A DNA stretch of 64,000 nucleotides from JAZNQL01 sp045531205 (GTDB taxonomy: Bacteria > Bacillota > Clostridia > UMGS1883 > UMGS1540), in NCBI GenBank assembly GCA_045531205.1, contig JAZSDN010000050.1, positions 135,352-199,351 on the forward strand, written 5' to 3'. How positions within the stretch are numbered: position 1 is the first letter of the stretch; every line of letters begins with the position of its first letter. Both the position numbers and the translations under genes were made by a program. Positions 63,861 to 64,000 of this stretch are shown one piece after another. The notes beneath the pieces were generated by a model. The model was not told the origin of the DNA. It did not search any database and saw only the letters and a list, made by a program, of their open reading frames with translations.

Positions 63861-64000
63861 TGATATGCACCCCAAAAGTTAGACACTTTTGGAGGTGCAT
63901 ATTTTTTATGGGTAAAACAGGAAGAAAAAACAAAACATACTCGCCAGAATTCAAAATATCTGTTATAATGGATATGCGAGAACACCACCTTGGGTATTGT
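63861..64000 (+). mobile_element. Left end of an IS3-like insertion sequence (cut by window edge)
   Basis: TGCACCCCAAAAGTTAGACA (63866-63885) is like the left inverted repeats of IS3-family elements. ATGCACCCCAAAAG pairs with CTTTTGGAGGTGCAT (63886-63900) into a hairpin ahead of the first gene, a device that keeps outside transcripts from driving transposase. The right end is beyond the window. Confidence 0.8.
63908..64000 (+). CDS. IS3-family transposase OrfA (5' part)
   Basis: MGKTGRKNKTYSPEFKISVI followed by MDMREHHLGY is the N-terminal helix-turn-helix of IS3/IS150-type OrfA. Only 31 codons fit in the window. GGAGGTG at 63891-63897 is the site and lies inside the hairpin. The orfB part is beyond the edge. 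Confidence 0.8.
   Translation, partial: MGKTGRKNKTYSPEFKISVIMDMREHHLGYC

Overview
The window looks like chromosome of an anaerobic, low-GC, Gram-positive bacterium of the class Clostridia, probably a gut Firmicute. The reasons are AT-rich codon use, strong AGGAGG-type ribosome binding sites, many consensus TTGACA-N17-TATAAT promoters, clostridial gene orders (rpsB-tsf-pyrH-frr-uppS-cdsA-dxr-rseP; dnaG-rpoD-trmK), ferredoxin-linked 2-oxoacid metabolism, ferrous iron uptake by FeoAB, a SpoIID-family protein and a MurT/GatD pair. No rRNA or tRNA gene was seen.

Layout. 1-443: 3' end of an unidentified gene, then a folded repeat element. 444-4834: one leftward operon, ilvE - P-loop ATPase - ferredoxin - 2-oxoacid oxidoreductase alpha, beta, gamma, suited to amino acid oxidation through branched-chain 2-oxoacids. 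4869-8315: queuosine genes tgt and queA with a SpoIID-like gene. 8357-9781: rho, alone on the plus strand. 9804-16971: transporters (CLC, ABC exporter, CPA2 antiporter), a ferredoxin-type aldo/keto reductase and a B12-binding radical SAM enzyme. 16985-18935: a small accessory patch, with an array of palindromes and three unrelated small genes separated by a recurring ~26-60 bp sequence. 19004-34921: a long leftward housekeeping block, rpsB-tsf, then an exported metallo-beta-lactamase protein, pyrH, frr, uppS, cdsA, dxr, rseP, nusB, xseA, xseB, ispA, a flavoprotein, dgt, dnaG, rpoD, trmK and a DUF1858 protein.

34938-42240: Mrp-type ATPase, a MntP-like exporter, feoA-feoB plus a 43-residue Cys-rich companion, and a rightward pyrimidine-salvage unit upp-pyrR-uracil permease with an attenuator-like leader between upp and pyrR, followed by a small transporter whose start codon lies in the loop of a terminator-like hairpin. 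42235-48727: rnr-smpB-DUF512-der-plsY-gpsA, in which rnr and smpB overlap by 131 bases. 48746-54014: secG and lower glycolysis (a PGK-TIM fusion, gpmI, eno). The PGK/TIM junction carries a run of ten A. 54086-58882 (rightward): murT-gatD, an ECF S component, a P1 peptidase and a lipoprotein.

58897-59158 is a second, inverted copy of the element at 77-428. Beyond it are a compact phage-type regulatory island (59163-60834: three small leftward genes, a LexA/CI-like repressor, and two back-to-back consensus promoters with palindromic operators), an AraC regulator, membrane and DUF5662 proteins, an XRE regulator and the start of an IS3-like insertion sequence that runs off the right edge.

The two strongest candidates for something new are the folded element at both ends, whose two copies show compensatory base changes in a stem, and the A10 slippery junction of the PGK-TIM fusion, where both alternative frames stop at once.
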